NCBI GenBank assembly: GCA_024636225.1
Contig: JAGXHN010000003.1
Span: 1-35,396 of the forward strand
DNA: 35,396 nucleotides
Source: Desulfuromonadaceae bacterium
Lineage (GTDB): Bacteria > Desulfobacterota > Desulfuromonadia > Desulfuromonadales > UBA2294
Direction: 5' to 3'
Position 1 is the stretch's first letter. The number at the start of each line of letters is the position of its first letter. The notes beneath the pieces were generated by a model. It was not told where the DNA came from. It did not search any database and worked only from the letters and a program-made list of their open reading frames with translations. Shown in pieces: positions 9,330 through 16,905 of the stretch. Position numbers and translations under genes: made by a program.

Positions 9330-9698
9330 ATGGCGAAACAGAAGATTCTTGTTGTGGAAGATGAAGAGAGTTTGCTCAAACTCGAAAGTATCCTGTTGAC
9401 ATCGAAAGGGTATGATGTGCGGGGAGTGATCAATGGTCAGCATGCCCTCGATGCCATGCAGGAGTATTTTCCTGATCTGGTTCTGCTCGATATCATGTTG
9501 CCGGAGATTGATGGTTTCGAGGTCTGCCGACGGATCAAGAGTAATCCGGCGACCAAAGATATACCGGTCATTATGTTGACAGCAAAAAAGAGTCGCGAAG
9601 ATATGGCTCGCGGAGAGGAGGTCGGCGCTGATTGGTACATTACCAAACCGTTCAAGTCGGCAATGGTTATTGAGACTATTCAGAGATTTTTGAACTGA
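9330..9698 (+). CDS. Single-domain response regulator
   Basis: This 122-residue receiver has Glu10-Asp11, phosphoacceptor Asp54 in LVLLDIMLPEIDG, Thr84 and Lys106 in YITKPF. The LLDIMLP form is typical of two-component regulators of the PhoB/DivK type rather than CheY, and there is no output domain. It starts with ATG 9330 after AAAGGAGGGAACC. It lies between the two cheW genes, and its stop overlaps the next start (TGATGG). It may be a phosphate sink or a second output of CheA; the sequence does not decide. Confidence 0.88.
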   Translation: MAKQKILVVEDEESLLKLESILLTSKGYDVRGVINGQHALDAMQEYFPDLVLLDIMLPEIDGFEVCRRIKSNPATKDIPVIMLTAKKSREDMARGEEVGADWYITKPFKSAMVIETIQRFLN

Positions 9699-10246
9699 TG
9701 GTTATTGAAAACTCTTTGACAGGGAGTACCAAGGATCGCTCCGACAGCGAAACCGGGCGCAGCTCAATTCAACTTGCCTGTTTTCGTGTTGGTGACCAGA
9801 TGTATTCGCTCGATATTCTGCGGATCAAGGAAGTGATCCGGCCTCTTAAAATTACTCCTGTGCCGAAGGCGCCGATCTTTATTGAAGGGGTGATTAATCT
9901 GCGTGGCGTTGTCCTGCCGGTTGTTGACCTGAGAAAAAGGTTCGAGCAACCGGTCGGTCGTGCAGATTCAAAAACACGGATACTTATCTGCGTGCTGAGT
10001 GGAAAAATTATCGGTTTAATTGTCGATGAAGTCGTCGAAGTCAAGAGCTTTACACGCAGTGAAATACAGCAGGCTCCCCGCTTTATAAAGGGGCTTGATA
10101 CAGATTATTTTCTCGGTGTCTGCCAGCGAAATGATGACCTGGTCATGATCATGAACCTTGAAAAAATCCTTTCGACAGATGAGAAAATTGATCTGGAACA
10201 GATCCGCAATCATGTTCCGGATCCAGCTAAAACAAAAAACGAATAA
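9698..10246 (+). CDS. cheW: CheW adaptor protein (canonical form)
   Basis: This 182-residue protein is essentially one CheW domain (about 24-165), with the family stretches QLACFRVGDQMYSLDI, FIEGVINLRGVVLPVVDLRK and LIVDEVVEV. It should couple CheA to receptors. A short acidic N-terminal tail and a C-terminal tail of about 20 residues flank the domain. The start ATG 9698 overlaps the stop of the upstream receiver, so the two are coupled. It is the second CheW of the operon; the first carries a long extension, so the two may occupy different positions in the array. Confidence 0.93.
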   Translation: MVIENSLTGSTKDRSDSETGRSSIQLACFRVGDQMYSLDILRIKEVIRPLKITPVPKAPIFIEGVINLRGVVLPVVDLRKRFEQPVGRADSKTRILICVLSGKIIGLIVDEVVEVKSFTRSEIQQAPRFIKGLDTDYFLGVCQRNDDLVMIMNLEKILSTDEKIDLEQIRNHVPDPAKTKNE

Positions 10247-10282
10247 CTCTGAATCTATAATTTAAAAGAATAAAGAGGTTTC

Positions 10283-11194
10283 ATGATAGTTGACTGCCCC
10301 GCCTGTGCGTCCCGGTTTCGCCTTAACAAGGTTAAATTCAGTGGCCAGAAGGTCTCTTTAAAATGTGTGAAATGTCAGAATCTGTTTCAGGTTGAGGTTC
10401 CCGCCGAGATAAAAACGGCTCCGGCCAGACCGCATATTCTGATCGCCCATAGTGACCCGAATCTCTGCACCATGCTTAGCGAAATTGTAAGCAAGGCTGA
10501 TATGAGTTGTTCTGTTAGTCATGATAGTGAAACAGCCCTGAACATAATGGAGACCCGCCCCCCGCACGTCGCGATTATCGATGTGGCGCTGCCGGGGATG
10601 TATGCTTTTGAGGTCGTGGAGAAAGTGCGCGCACGCCCCGGTCTGGGAGATGTGAAAATCATCCTGCTCTCTTCCGTCTATAACAAAATGGCATATAAGC
10701 GGTCGCCTGCGTCACTCTACGGGGCCGATAATTACATTGAAAAGCATCACATCCCGAACGATCTGGTACCGTCGATTTATAGTTTGCTCTCCGATGCGCA
10801 TCAGGGACGGCAGAAAGAACAGCTCCCTCCAGGTGAAAAGAAGGGGACTGCAACGCAGCAGAGACCAGATGAAGCGACGGCAGCCGAGGCCATGAACAAT
10901 AAAATCCAGCAGGCTGAAGAGAATGAAACATCAGCGTCAACTTCGAACGAGCTGATTGAAAAAGCACACCGGTTGGCCAGAAATATTGTATCTGACATCG
11001 CTCTTTATAATCAGAAAAAAGTCGATTCCGGGATATTGGCAGGAAATTTTTTTGAGCTGTTGGCCGTAGAGATCGCCGAAGGACGTCGACTGTTTGATGA
11101 TCGTTTCGCGTCTGAAACACTGCAGGGGAAAGATGTTCTAAAGGCGGAGTTTGATGAGTTCTTGAAAAATCGTCAAACCGAAATTTCTCAATAG
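10283..11194 (+). CDS. MJ0042-type zinc ribbon fused to a receiver domain
   Basis: This is a 303-residue composite protein. Residues 1-40 form a zinc ribbon with Cys5/Cys8 and Cys28/Cys31 (IVDCPACASRFRL and LKCVKCQNLF), the MJ0042/zf-ribbon pattern common in deltaproteobacteria. A receiver follows at about 50-175 with phosphoacceptor Asp100 in VAIIDVALPGM and Lys154. Its N-terminal acidic cluster reads AHSDPN, with one acidic residue where two are usual, so metal binding and phosphorylation may be impaired. A low-complexity acidic/Gln-rich linker (about 178-225) leads to a helical C-terminal domain of about 75 residues that I do not recognise. It lies 36 bases after cheW and 9 bases before the HEAT gene. 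The AgmX/FrzS-like group of myxobacterial motility proteins has similar parts; that link is inference. Confidence 0.75.
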   Translation: MIVDCPACASRFRLNKVKFSGQKVSLKCVKCQNLFQVEVPAEIKTAPARPHILIAHSDPNLCTMLSEIVSKADMSCSVSHDSETALNIMETRPPHVAIIDVALPGMYAFEVVEKVRARPGLGDVKIILLSSVYNKMAYKRSPASLYGADNYIEKHHIPNDLVPSIYSLLSDAHQGRQKEQLPPGEKKGTATQQRPDEATAAEAMNNKIQQAEENETSASTSNELIEKAHRLARNIVSDIALYNQKKVDSGILAGNFFELLAVEIAEGRRLFDDRFASETLQGKDVLKAEFDEFLKNRQTEISQ

Positions 11195-11203
11195 GGACTG
11201 ATT

Positions 11204-13234
11204 ATGGCTGAGAATACTGCCGGTAATGATAAAATTGCGCGAATGATGCAGTCAGAGGATGAAGAGGAACGTCTCGCTGCTCTCAGGCAACTCGATCGCC
11301 AGGAGTGCCCTTTTGCTCTTGAACAGGTTTATGCAGCATTGGGTGACGAGAGTTGGCGGGTGCGCAAGGAAGGGACGGAATTTTTTCTTTCCTGGCCCGA
11401 AGTGGGGGAATATATCCCGGATATTATTCAATTCCTCTATTCTGAAGAGAATGCGGGGCTGCGCAATACGGCGGTCGAAATATTGACCCGGCTTGGAAGG
11501 TTAGTGGTTCCAAAACTTCTTGAAGAGGCCCATTCTGAAGATCATGATGTGCGCAAGTTTGTTTTCGATATTTTAGGAGCGATCCCCGACGAAAGAAGTC
11601 TGCCGCTTATTCAGGCGGCACTTATGGATCAAGATAGCAACGTTCGGGCTGCCGCAGCTGAAAATCTCGGAAAGCTTGGTGCCGTCAGCGCAGTTCCGGC
11701 CCTTCTCGAAGCGATGAAAATACAAGATCTGCTGCTCCGTTTCACAATTCTTGAGGCGTTGGGGCAGATCAATGTTCGGGTTCCGGTTGAGCCACTTCTC
11801 GCTTTTCAGAATGACAGGCTTTTGCGCAAGGCCCTGCTCGACTGCCTCGGACGAGTCGGTAGTGAGTCGGCTGTCCCCTTTCTCATTCAATGTCTTGGCG
11901 ACGACATGAAAAATGTGCGTGAAGCCGCTGTTCAGGCGCTTTATCGGCTCTCCGAACAGAATGCCAAGGTAGAGGATGCTGTAAAAAAGGTTGTTGCCAG
12001 CGACAGCAGTCTGTCTGAATCTGTTATTGAACATCTTCAATCGTCACCTTTGTCAGTCCGCCGGGCGGCGATAACGTTGCTCGGTTGGTTTGGTGATTCG
12101 CGTAGTATTCGATACCTTATTGAGCGGCTCGAAGATCAGGAGCTGCAAGAGGTGGCGATCGGCTCGCTGTCGGCCCTGGGACGTGCTGATGTTCAACCAC
12201 TGCTTGCAGCCTGGGATGAGGCCGATCCGCGTTCGAAAGCTTATCTTGCCTATATTTTTGGATCAATAGAGTCAGATCGGACTGTCTCGCGACTGATTGC
12301 AGGGTGTTTAGACAGTGCGGATGATTTACGACAGATGTCTGTTCAGTCTCTTGGTAAAATCGGCGATGCGACGGCTGTCGACATACTGGTTAAGGCGCTC
12401 TGTGATTCCTCACTGGAGGTGCGTGAAGCCGCTATGCACGGGTTGACCCTGCTCGGCGAACGGTACCCGGACAAGGTTGTTGCAGCGCTCAGCCCGTTGC
12501 TGGAGCACGAGGATGAGCAGTTACGCATGTATGCCGTAACCGTCCTCGGTCGTCTGGATGATGAGATGGCCGGGGATCACCTTATTTTTGCCATCAAGGA
12601 TGAATCAGCCGAAGTTCGCAGTGCGGCGATCAGAGCCGTTGAAGGGAAGACCGGGAGTGAGCATCTCTCTGTCCTGATGCTTGCATTAACCGATGAAAAC
12701 ACGGAAGTTCGTGCCCTCGCTGCCAGAGCTCTTGGCCTGTCCGGAGATATTGAAGCGATCAAACCGCTCGAATTGGCACTGCAGGATGAAGACATGTGGG
12801 TCAGGGCGGCAGCCGTGCGGGCAATCGGGAGTCTCAATGGTCTTGAGTTTGAACATCTCATTGTTGAAGCATTGCACGATCCAGTCGGTCTGGTCAGTAT
12901 TTCAGCCCTGGAAACACTCGAAGCGGTCGGTGTAAGCGATCTGATGCAGCACGCTGAAAAAGCGCTGGAGCATCGCGACGCTGAAGTTGTGCTGGCAGCA
13001 CTCAATATTTTGCAGTTTAATCCGGAGCATGACTGGCTTCAGACCTACCGGAAAAAACTGCTGCACCATAAGCATGGTGAGATTCGGCTGCAATTTGCCC
13101 AGCAACTCGCAGCGGTTGAGAAGGGCGGTTGTTGTATGGAGTTGGAGGACGCTGTATCTGTAGAGGTAGATGAGTTTGTGCGGCAGGAGTTGCAACTCTT
13201 AGTTATGTCACTCAAGCAGGACCAGGGCCGCTGA
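11204..13234 (+). CDS. HEAT-repeat scaffold protein
   Basis: This 676-residue protein consists almost wholly of HEAT/PBS-lyase-type helical repeats of about 31 residues. Typical copies end in D(E/S)xxxVRxxAxxxLGxLG, for example DQDSNVRAAAAENLGKLG and DEDMWVRAAAVRAIGSLNG. I see roughly 18-20 units, with less regular ones around 230-290. No signal peptide or membrane segment is visible, so it is cytoplasmic. Such solenoids bind other proteins and have no enzymatic residues. Because it is encoded between the receiver protein and CheR, I infer that it assembles parts of this signalling complex. HEAT genes in chemosensory clusters of Desulfuromonadales are, from memory, a recurring feature. Confidence 0.85.
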   Translation: MAENTAGNDKIARMMQSEDEEERLAALRQLDRQECPFALEQVYAALGDESWRVRKEGTEFFLSWPEVGEYIPDIIQFLYSEENAGLRNTAVEILTRLGRLVVPKLLEEAHSEDHDVRKFVFDILGAIPDERSLPLIQAALMDQDSNVRAAAAENLGKLGAVSAVPALLEAMKIQDLLLRFTILEALGQINVRVPVEPLLAFQNDRLLRKALLDCLGRVGSESAVPFLIQCLGDDMKNVREAAVQALYRLSEQNAKVEDAVKKVVASDSSLSESVIEHLQSSPLSVRRAAITLLGWFGDSRSIRYLIERLEDQELQEVAIGSLSALGRADVQPLLAAWDEADPRSKAYLAYIFGSIESDRTVSRLIAGCLDSADDLRQMSVQSLGKIGDATAVDILVKALCDSSLEVREAAMHGLTLLGERYPDKVVAALSPLLEHEDEQLRMYAVTVLGRLDDEMAGDHLIFAIKDESAEVRSAAIRAVEGKTGSEHLSVLMLALTDENTEVRALAARALGLSGDIEAIKPLELALQDEDMWVRAAAVRAIGSLNGLEFEHLIVEALHDPVGLVSISALETLEAVGVSDLMQHAEKALEHRDAEVVLAALNILQFNPEHDWLQTYRKKLLHHKHGEIRLQFAQQLAAVEKGGCCMELEDAVSVEVDEFVRQELQLLVMSLKQDQGR

Positions 13235-13265
13235 TCAGATGATTTTTTCTTCACAGGATATAGCT

Positions 13266-14114
13266 ATGAGTGCTGAGGAGTTTCGCTTGTTGCGGGATTT
13301 TATCTATCAGCATTGTGGTATTAATTTCAATGAGGACTCGAAGTTTCTGCTGGAAAAACGGCTCGGGAAACGATTGCAGTTCCATCGATTGAGTAATTTT
13401 AAGGATTATTATTATCTGCTTCGGTACAACAAGGTCAAAGACCAGGAGTTGACCGAGGTTATTAATATTATTACAACCAATGAAACCTACTTCTTTCGTG
13501 AAGATTTTCAACTGAAAACCTTTACCGATGAAATCCTCCCTGAAGTTGTTGCGCGCAAAAAGTCTGCTGGCGATGAAAAGAAAATTCGTATCTGGAGTGC
13601 GGGCTGCTCGACCGGTGAGGAGCCGTACACAATCGCGATGCTTCTGCTTGACCGGCCAGAATATCGTGATTGGCAGATTGAGATTATCGGTACTGATATC
13701 AGTAACCGGGTCCTGCAGATCGCCCGGAAGGGTGTTTACGGTCCAGCCTCATTTCGAACCACAGATGAGATTCATACCCGCAAATACTTTACCCCGGTTG
13801 ATGACAAGCAGCGCATCAATGATGAGGTGCGAAATCTGGTGAGTATCAGTCACCTCAATCTGTTCGATTCCCCGCGTGTCTCTTTGTTGGGACGGATGGA
13901 TATTATCTTCTGCCGAAACGTGATTATCTATTTTGATATTGCCGCCAAAAAACGGGTTATGGAAAGTTTTTATCAGCGGTTGCGCCCCGAAGGATTTCTT
14001 CTCCTTGGGCATTCAGAATCGTTAATGAATATCACCAGTGCCTTTGCCTTGCGGCATTTTGTAAATGACATGGTTTATCAGCGTCCGGCAACTCCAAACG
14101 GACTCTATTTTTGA
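13266..14114 (+). CDS. cheR: Chemoreceptor methyltransferase CheR
   Basis: CheR methylates glutamates of chemoreceptors using S-adenosylmethionine. The N-terminal helical domain (EEFRLLRDFIYQHCGINF, then TTNETYFFRE) is followed by the SAM site SAGCSTGEEPYT and later IEIIGTDIS and IIFCRNVIIYFD. No C-terminal pentapeptide-binding TPR extension is present. ATG 13266 has AGGA 7 bases upstream and gives 282 residues; ATG 13239, in the same frame and 4 bases after the HEAT stop, would add 9 residues but has a weaker ribosome site. The gene ends 1 base before cheB, so the two opposing enzymes are coupled. Since no receptor is encoded here, its substrate must be elsewhere in the genome. Confidence 0.93.
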   Translation: MSAEEFRLLRDFIYQHCGINFNEDSKFLLEKRLGKRLQFHRLSNFKDYYYLLRYNKVKDQELTEVINIITTNETYFFREDFQLKTFTDEILPEVVARKKSAGDEKKIRIWSAGCSTGEEPYTIAMLLLDRPEYRDWQIEIIGTDISNRVLQIARKGVYGPASFRTTDEIHTRKYFTPVDDKQRINDEVRNLVSISHLNLFDSPRVSLLGRMDIIFCRNVIIYFDIAAKKRVMESFYQRLRPEGFLLLGHSESLMNITSAFALRHFVNDMVYQRPATPNGLYF

Positions 14115-14115
14115 T

Positions 14116-15189
14116 ATGAAACAACACCTGATAAGAGTGCTGGTGGTGGATGATTCTGCTTATAACCGGCGGACAATCATCCAGATGCTCGAAGAGATTC
14201 CGCATGTCAAGGTGATCGATTATGCCAACGATGGTGAGATGGCCCTGCGTAAGGCGATCGATCTTAAGCCGGATCTGATTACCCTCGATCTGGAAATGCC
14301 GAAGATGGATGGTTTTACTGTTCTGCGTATTTTAATGCAGAATCAGCCGACCCCGGTTATTATCGTCTCCTCCCGATCGGATGATGAAGATGTTTTCCGG
14401 GCACTTGAGTTCGGAGCGGTTACTTTTATCCCGAAACCGAGTGCGAAGATATCGCCTGAACTCTTCAATATTCGTGAGGATTTGCATGAAAAGGTGATGG
14501 CTGCTGTCGGTACAGATATGAAAAAAGTTCTGCGCCGAGCTACCACCGATGAAACCTCACAGCCGAAAAAATCCCGTTTTGTTTTAAGTAAAACAGAGAC
14601 CCGAACCGGCTCTGATCTGAAGTATGTCATGATTGGAGCATCGACCGGTGGCCCACCGGCTCTGCAGAATATCTTTTCAAATATCAAACAGAAAATCCCG
14701 GTCTGTTTTGCTGTCTCGCAACATATGCCGCCCGGTTTTACCCGTGCATTTGCTGATCGTCTCAACAAGTTTTCCGGCCTTGATATCAAAGAGGCTGAAA
14801 ATGGTGACCTGATGCGTCCGGGTCAGGTTTTGATCGCCCCGGGTGGCACCAACCTGATCTTTCGTCGCCGCGGCAAAGATATTGTCGCAAGGATCATGGA
14901 GCCGGACGCGGGGCAGCGCTATGTGCCATCAGTCGATAAGATGTTTGAATCGGCCGCAGAGTTTTTCGCCCCTTCGGTGCTCGGAGTTGTCCTGACCGGC
15001 ATGGGGAATGACGGTGCCGCCGGGACTCTGAATCTGCATGCAGCAGGGGGACGAATTATCGCTGAAGCCGAAGAATCGAGTGTTGTCTTCGGTATGCCAA
15101 AAGAGGCGATTGCCACCGGAAAAGTGTCAAAAATCGTTTCTCTTGATCGAATCTGCCATACAATTCTATCCGAGTGTGGATATTTATGA
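14116..15189 (+). CDS. cheB: Receptor methylesterase/deamidase CheB
   Basis: CheB removes receptor methyl groups and is activated by phosphorylation. The start is ATG 14116, one base after the cheR stop, giving 357 residues. The receiver domain (1-125) has Asp12-Asp13, phosphoacceptor Asp58 in LITLDLEMPKMDG and the lysine in FIPKPS. A linker of about 40 residues leads to the esterase domain with the full triad: Ser176 in GASTGGPPAL, His203 in SQHMPPGFT and Asp299 in TGMGNDGAAG. All are in place, so it should be active. It closes the adaptation pair with cheR. A 92-base AT-rich gap follows before the GAF gene, the longest gap inside the operon. Confidence 0.95.
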   Translation: MKQHLIRVLVVDDSAYNRRTIIQMLEEIPHVKVIDYANDGEMALRKAIDLKPDLITLDLEMPKMDGFTVLRILMQNQPTPVIIVSSRSDDEDVFRALEFGAVTFIPKPSAKISPELFNIREDLHEKVMAAVGTDMKKVLRRATTDETSQPKKSRFVLSKTETRTGSDLKYVMIGASTGGPPALQNIFSNIKQKIPVCFAVSQHMPPGFTRAFADRLNKFSGLDIKEAENGDLMRPGQVLIAPGGTNLIFRRRGKDIVARIMEPDAGQRYVPSVDKMFESAAEFFAPSVLGVVLTGMGNDGAAGTLNLHAAGGRIIAEAEESSVVFGMPKEAIATGKVSKIVSLDRICHTILSECGYL

Positions 15190-15281
15190 TTTTTATAGTA
15201 AAAGGTGGAGTTTTTTTATGGAGACTGTTATAAATGTTCGTTAATCATTATGTTTACATATCATTAACCGGGAGCAGATAA

Positions 15282-16103
15282 ATGGCTGATCAGGAGAAGG
15301 ATCAAGAGAGCCGCGCCGAAGAATTTCTGCAGGTGTTCAAAAAGGGCGCGGAATTTACGACCGATCTGCTGAAAGAGAACGAGCGCCTTCGTTATCAGAA
15401 CCTGCAGATTGAGGAACAACTCAAGATTTTGAATTCCAGCGCAGGTGAAGGTGGCCCTTCCGAAGAGCTTCTGAAGAAGATCAAAAAGCTTGAGGATGAA
15501 AAAACCGAAATTATTAACCGTATCAAACGTGTCGAGGAAGAGAATATTGACTTTGCCAATCGTTATGTTGAGATCGAAAATGAAAACAACATGTTGGCAA
15601 ATCTTTATATCGCCTCGTATCAGTTGCATTCAACGCTCGATTTCAAGGAAGTCCTGCAGGTTATTCTTGAGATTGTTATTAACCTGATCGGCGCTGAAGA
15701 GTTTTCCATTATGCTGCTTGATGAGAAGACCACCAAGCTCGAAGCGGTCGCCAGTGAAGGACTTAGTAATTCCGAAATCCCTTCATTTGAACTGGGAGAG
15801 GGGATCATCGGCGAGATGGCTAAAACCGGCGATAACTATTTCATCGACGAGTTGGTAGGGTACGAACGTGATTTTAATCATCCGCTGGTCTGTATCCCAC
15901 TGAAGATCAAGGAACATGTTATCGGGGTGATTGTTATTTACAAGCTGCTGGTTCAAAAAGAGAAGTTCAATGATGTCGATTATGAACTGTTCACTCTTCT
16001 GGCCGGGCATGCAGCGACGGCAATCTTCTCTTCGAAACTCTACACAGATTCGGAGCGTAAGCTTAATACGATCCAGGGTTTCATTGATTTGATGACTAAA
16101 TAG
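15282..16103 (+). CDS. Coiled-coil and GAF domain protein
   Basis: This 273-residue soluble protein has two parts. Residues about 30-115 are a long, charged heptad region (many Glu, Lys, Leu; for example EELLKKIKKLEDEKTEII) typical of a parallel coiled coil. Residues about 120-262 form a GAF domain, starting NLYIASYQLHSTLDFKEVLQ and with LGEGIIGEMAKTGD. There is no transmembrane segment, no kinase or cyclase output and no MCP signalling tip. GAF domains bind small ligands or serve as dimerisation modules; the ligand is unknown. Its place between cheB and cheY2 suggests an accessory sensor or structural part of the array. Similar dimeric GAF proteins occur in deltaproteobacterial chemosensory clusters, from memory. 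Confidence 0.8.
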   Translation: MADQEKDQESRAEEFLQVFKKGAEFTTDLLKENERLRYQNLQIEEQLKILNSSAGEGGPSEELLKKIKKLEDEKTEIINRIKRVEEENIDFANRYVEIENENNMLANLYIASYQLHSTLDFKEVLQVILEIVINLIGAEEFSIMLLDEKTTKLEAVASEGLSNSEIPSFELGEGIIGEMAKTGDNYFIDELVGYERDFNHPLVCIPLKIKEHVIGVIVIYKLLVQKEKFNDVDYELFTLLAGHAATAIFSSKLYTDSERKLNTIQGFIDLMTK

Positions 16104-16122
16104 CTGTTTGTGGAGGATGATT

Positions 16123-16497
16123 ATGTCGACATATAATGTGCTTGTAGTTGAAGATTCACCAACAATGCGACAACTGATTGTTTTTGCCCTGAAACGTATT
16201 CGGGGCTTGAATATTACAGAGGCGAATGATGGTGTTGACGGTTTAAAGAAAATTTCTGCCGATAAATTCGATCTGATTCTGACCGACATTAACATGCCGA
16301 TCATGGATGGTCTTAAGCTCGTCAGTCTGGTCCGCAACGACCCGTCACACAAGAATGTCCCGATTGTGATTATCACGACCGAGGGGGCTACAGAAGACAG
16401 GGATCGCGCCATGGCGATCGGCGCAAACGATTACATTACCAAGCCGATTCAGACCGTTAAGATCATTGAAGTAGCAAAAAGACTTCTGAATATTTAA
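16123..16497 (+). CDS. cheY: CheY-type single-domain response regulator (copy 2)
   Basis: This 124-residue receiver has Glu10-Asp11, phosphoacceptor Asp55 in LILTDINMPIMDG, Thr85/Thr86 and Lys107 in YITKP. The start ATG 16123 has GGAGGA five bases upstream; the longer reading from 16108 begins before that site and is unlikely. It is the last gene of the chemosensory operon. It shares the TDINMP motif and overall length with the first CheY (5312), so the two flank the operon as paralogous outputs. Its partner is not identifiable here. Confidence 0.92.
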   Translation: MSTYNVLVVEDSPTMRQLIVFALKRIRGLNITEANDGVDGLKKISADKFDLILTDINMPIMDGLKLVSLVRNDPSHKNVPIVIITTEGATEDRDRAMAIGANDYITKPIQTVKIIEVAKRLLNI

Positions 16498-16551
16498 AGC
16501 ATCATTCCGCAATCTGCCGGAGTGTTTATCAGGTGTAAAAGGAGAAGTTCG

Positions 16552-16770
16552 TTGGCTAAAGAAGAAGCGATAGAAGTTGAAGGCGAAGTTATTGAGCCGT
16601 TGCCGAATGCGATGTTTCGGGTAAAACTTGACAATGGGCATGTCGTATTGGCGCATATCTCAGGAAAAATGCGCAAATATTACATCCGTATTCTCCCTGG
16701 TGACCGTGTGACCGTGGAATTGTCACCTTATGATCTGAGCCGTGGGCGGATAACTTACCGCGAAAAATAA
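16552..16770 (+). CDS. infA: Translation initiation factor IF-1
   Basis: IF-1 binds the ribosomal A site during initiation. The 72-residue length is exactly that of the family, as is the sequence ([20 protein letters not shown], then [20 protein letters not shown]), an S1/OB fold. The start is TTG 16552, with AAAAGGAGAA 7 bases upstream; the upstream ATG at 16522 precedes the ribosome site and would add 10 unconserved residues. In many bacteria infA lies in the ribosomal protein operon near secY; here it stands between a chemosensory operon and leuS. Whether a second infA exists cannot be seen. It is 54 bases after cheY2. Confidence 0.96.
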   Translation: MAKEEAIEVEGEVIEPLPNAMFRVKLDNGHVVLAHISGKMRKYYIRILPGDRVTVELSPYDLSRGRITYREK

Positions 16771-16807
16771 GTGTTTCATCGGCGTCAAGAGTCGATTCCA
16801 TGCGATT

Positions 16808-16834
16808 CAGACAATGAATTGTCTGGCCGCTTTT
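16808..16834 (+). terminator. Possible terminator hairpin after infA
   Basis: CAGACAA (16808-16814) and TTGTCTG (16819-16825) form a perfect 7-bp stem with a TGAA loop, followed after a short GC-rich spacer by TTTT (16831-16834). The stem is modest and the T-run is short and displaced, so terminator function is plausible but not sure. Confidence 0.4.
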
Positions 16835-16851
16835 ATTGATGGTTAATCACG

Positions 16852-16871
16852 ATACCGGCAGATGCCGGTAT
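16852..16871 (+). repeat. Perfect hairpin in the leuS leader
   Basis: ATACCGGC (16852-16859) and GCCGGTAT (16864-16871) pair perfectly around the loop AGAT. The hairpin ends 34 bases before the leuS start. It is followed by TTCCTGTTTG, not a strong U-run, so it may be a leader structure or protein-binding palindrome rather than a terminator. No T-box sequence features (specifier loop, UGGN bulge) were recognised. Confidence 0.5.
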
Positions 16872-16905
16872 TCCTGTTTGTAAGAAATGAATCAGGTGGA
16901 GCCGG

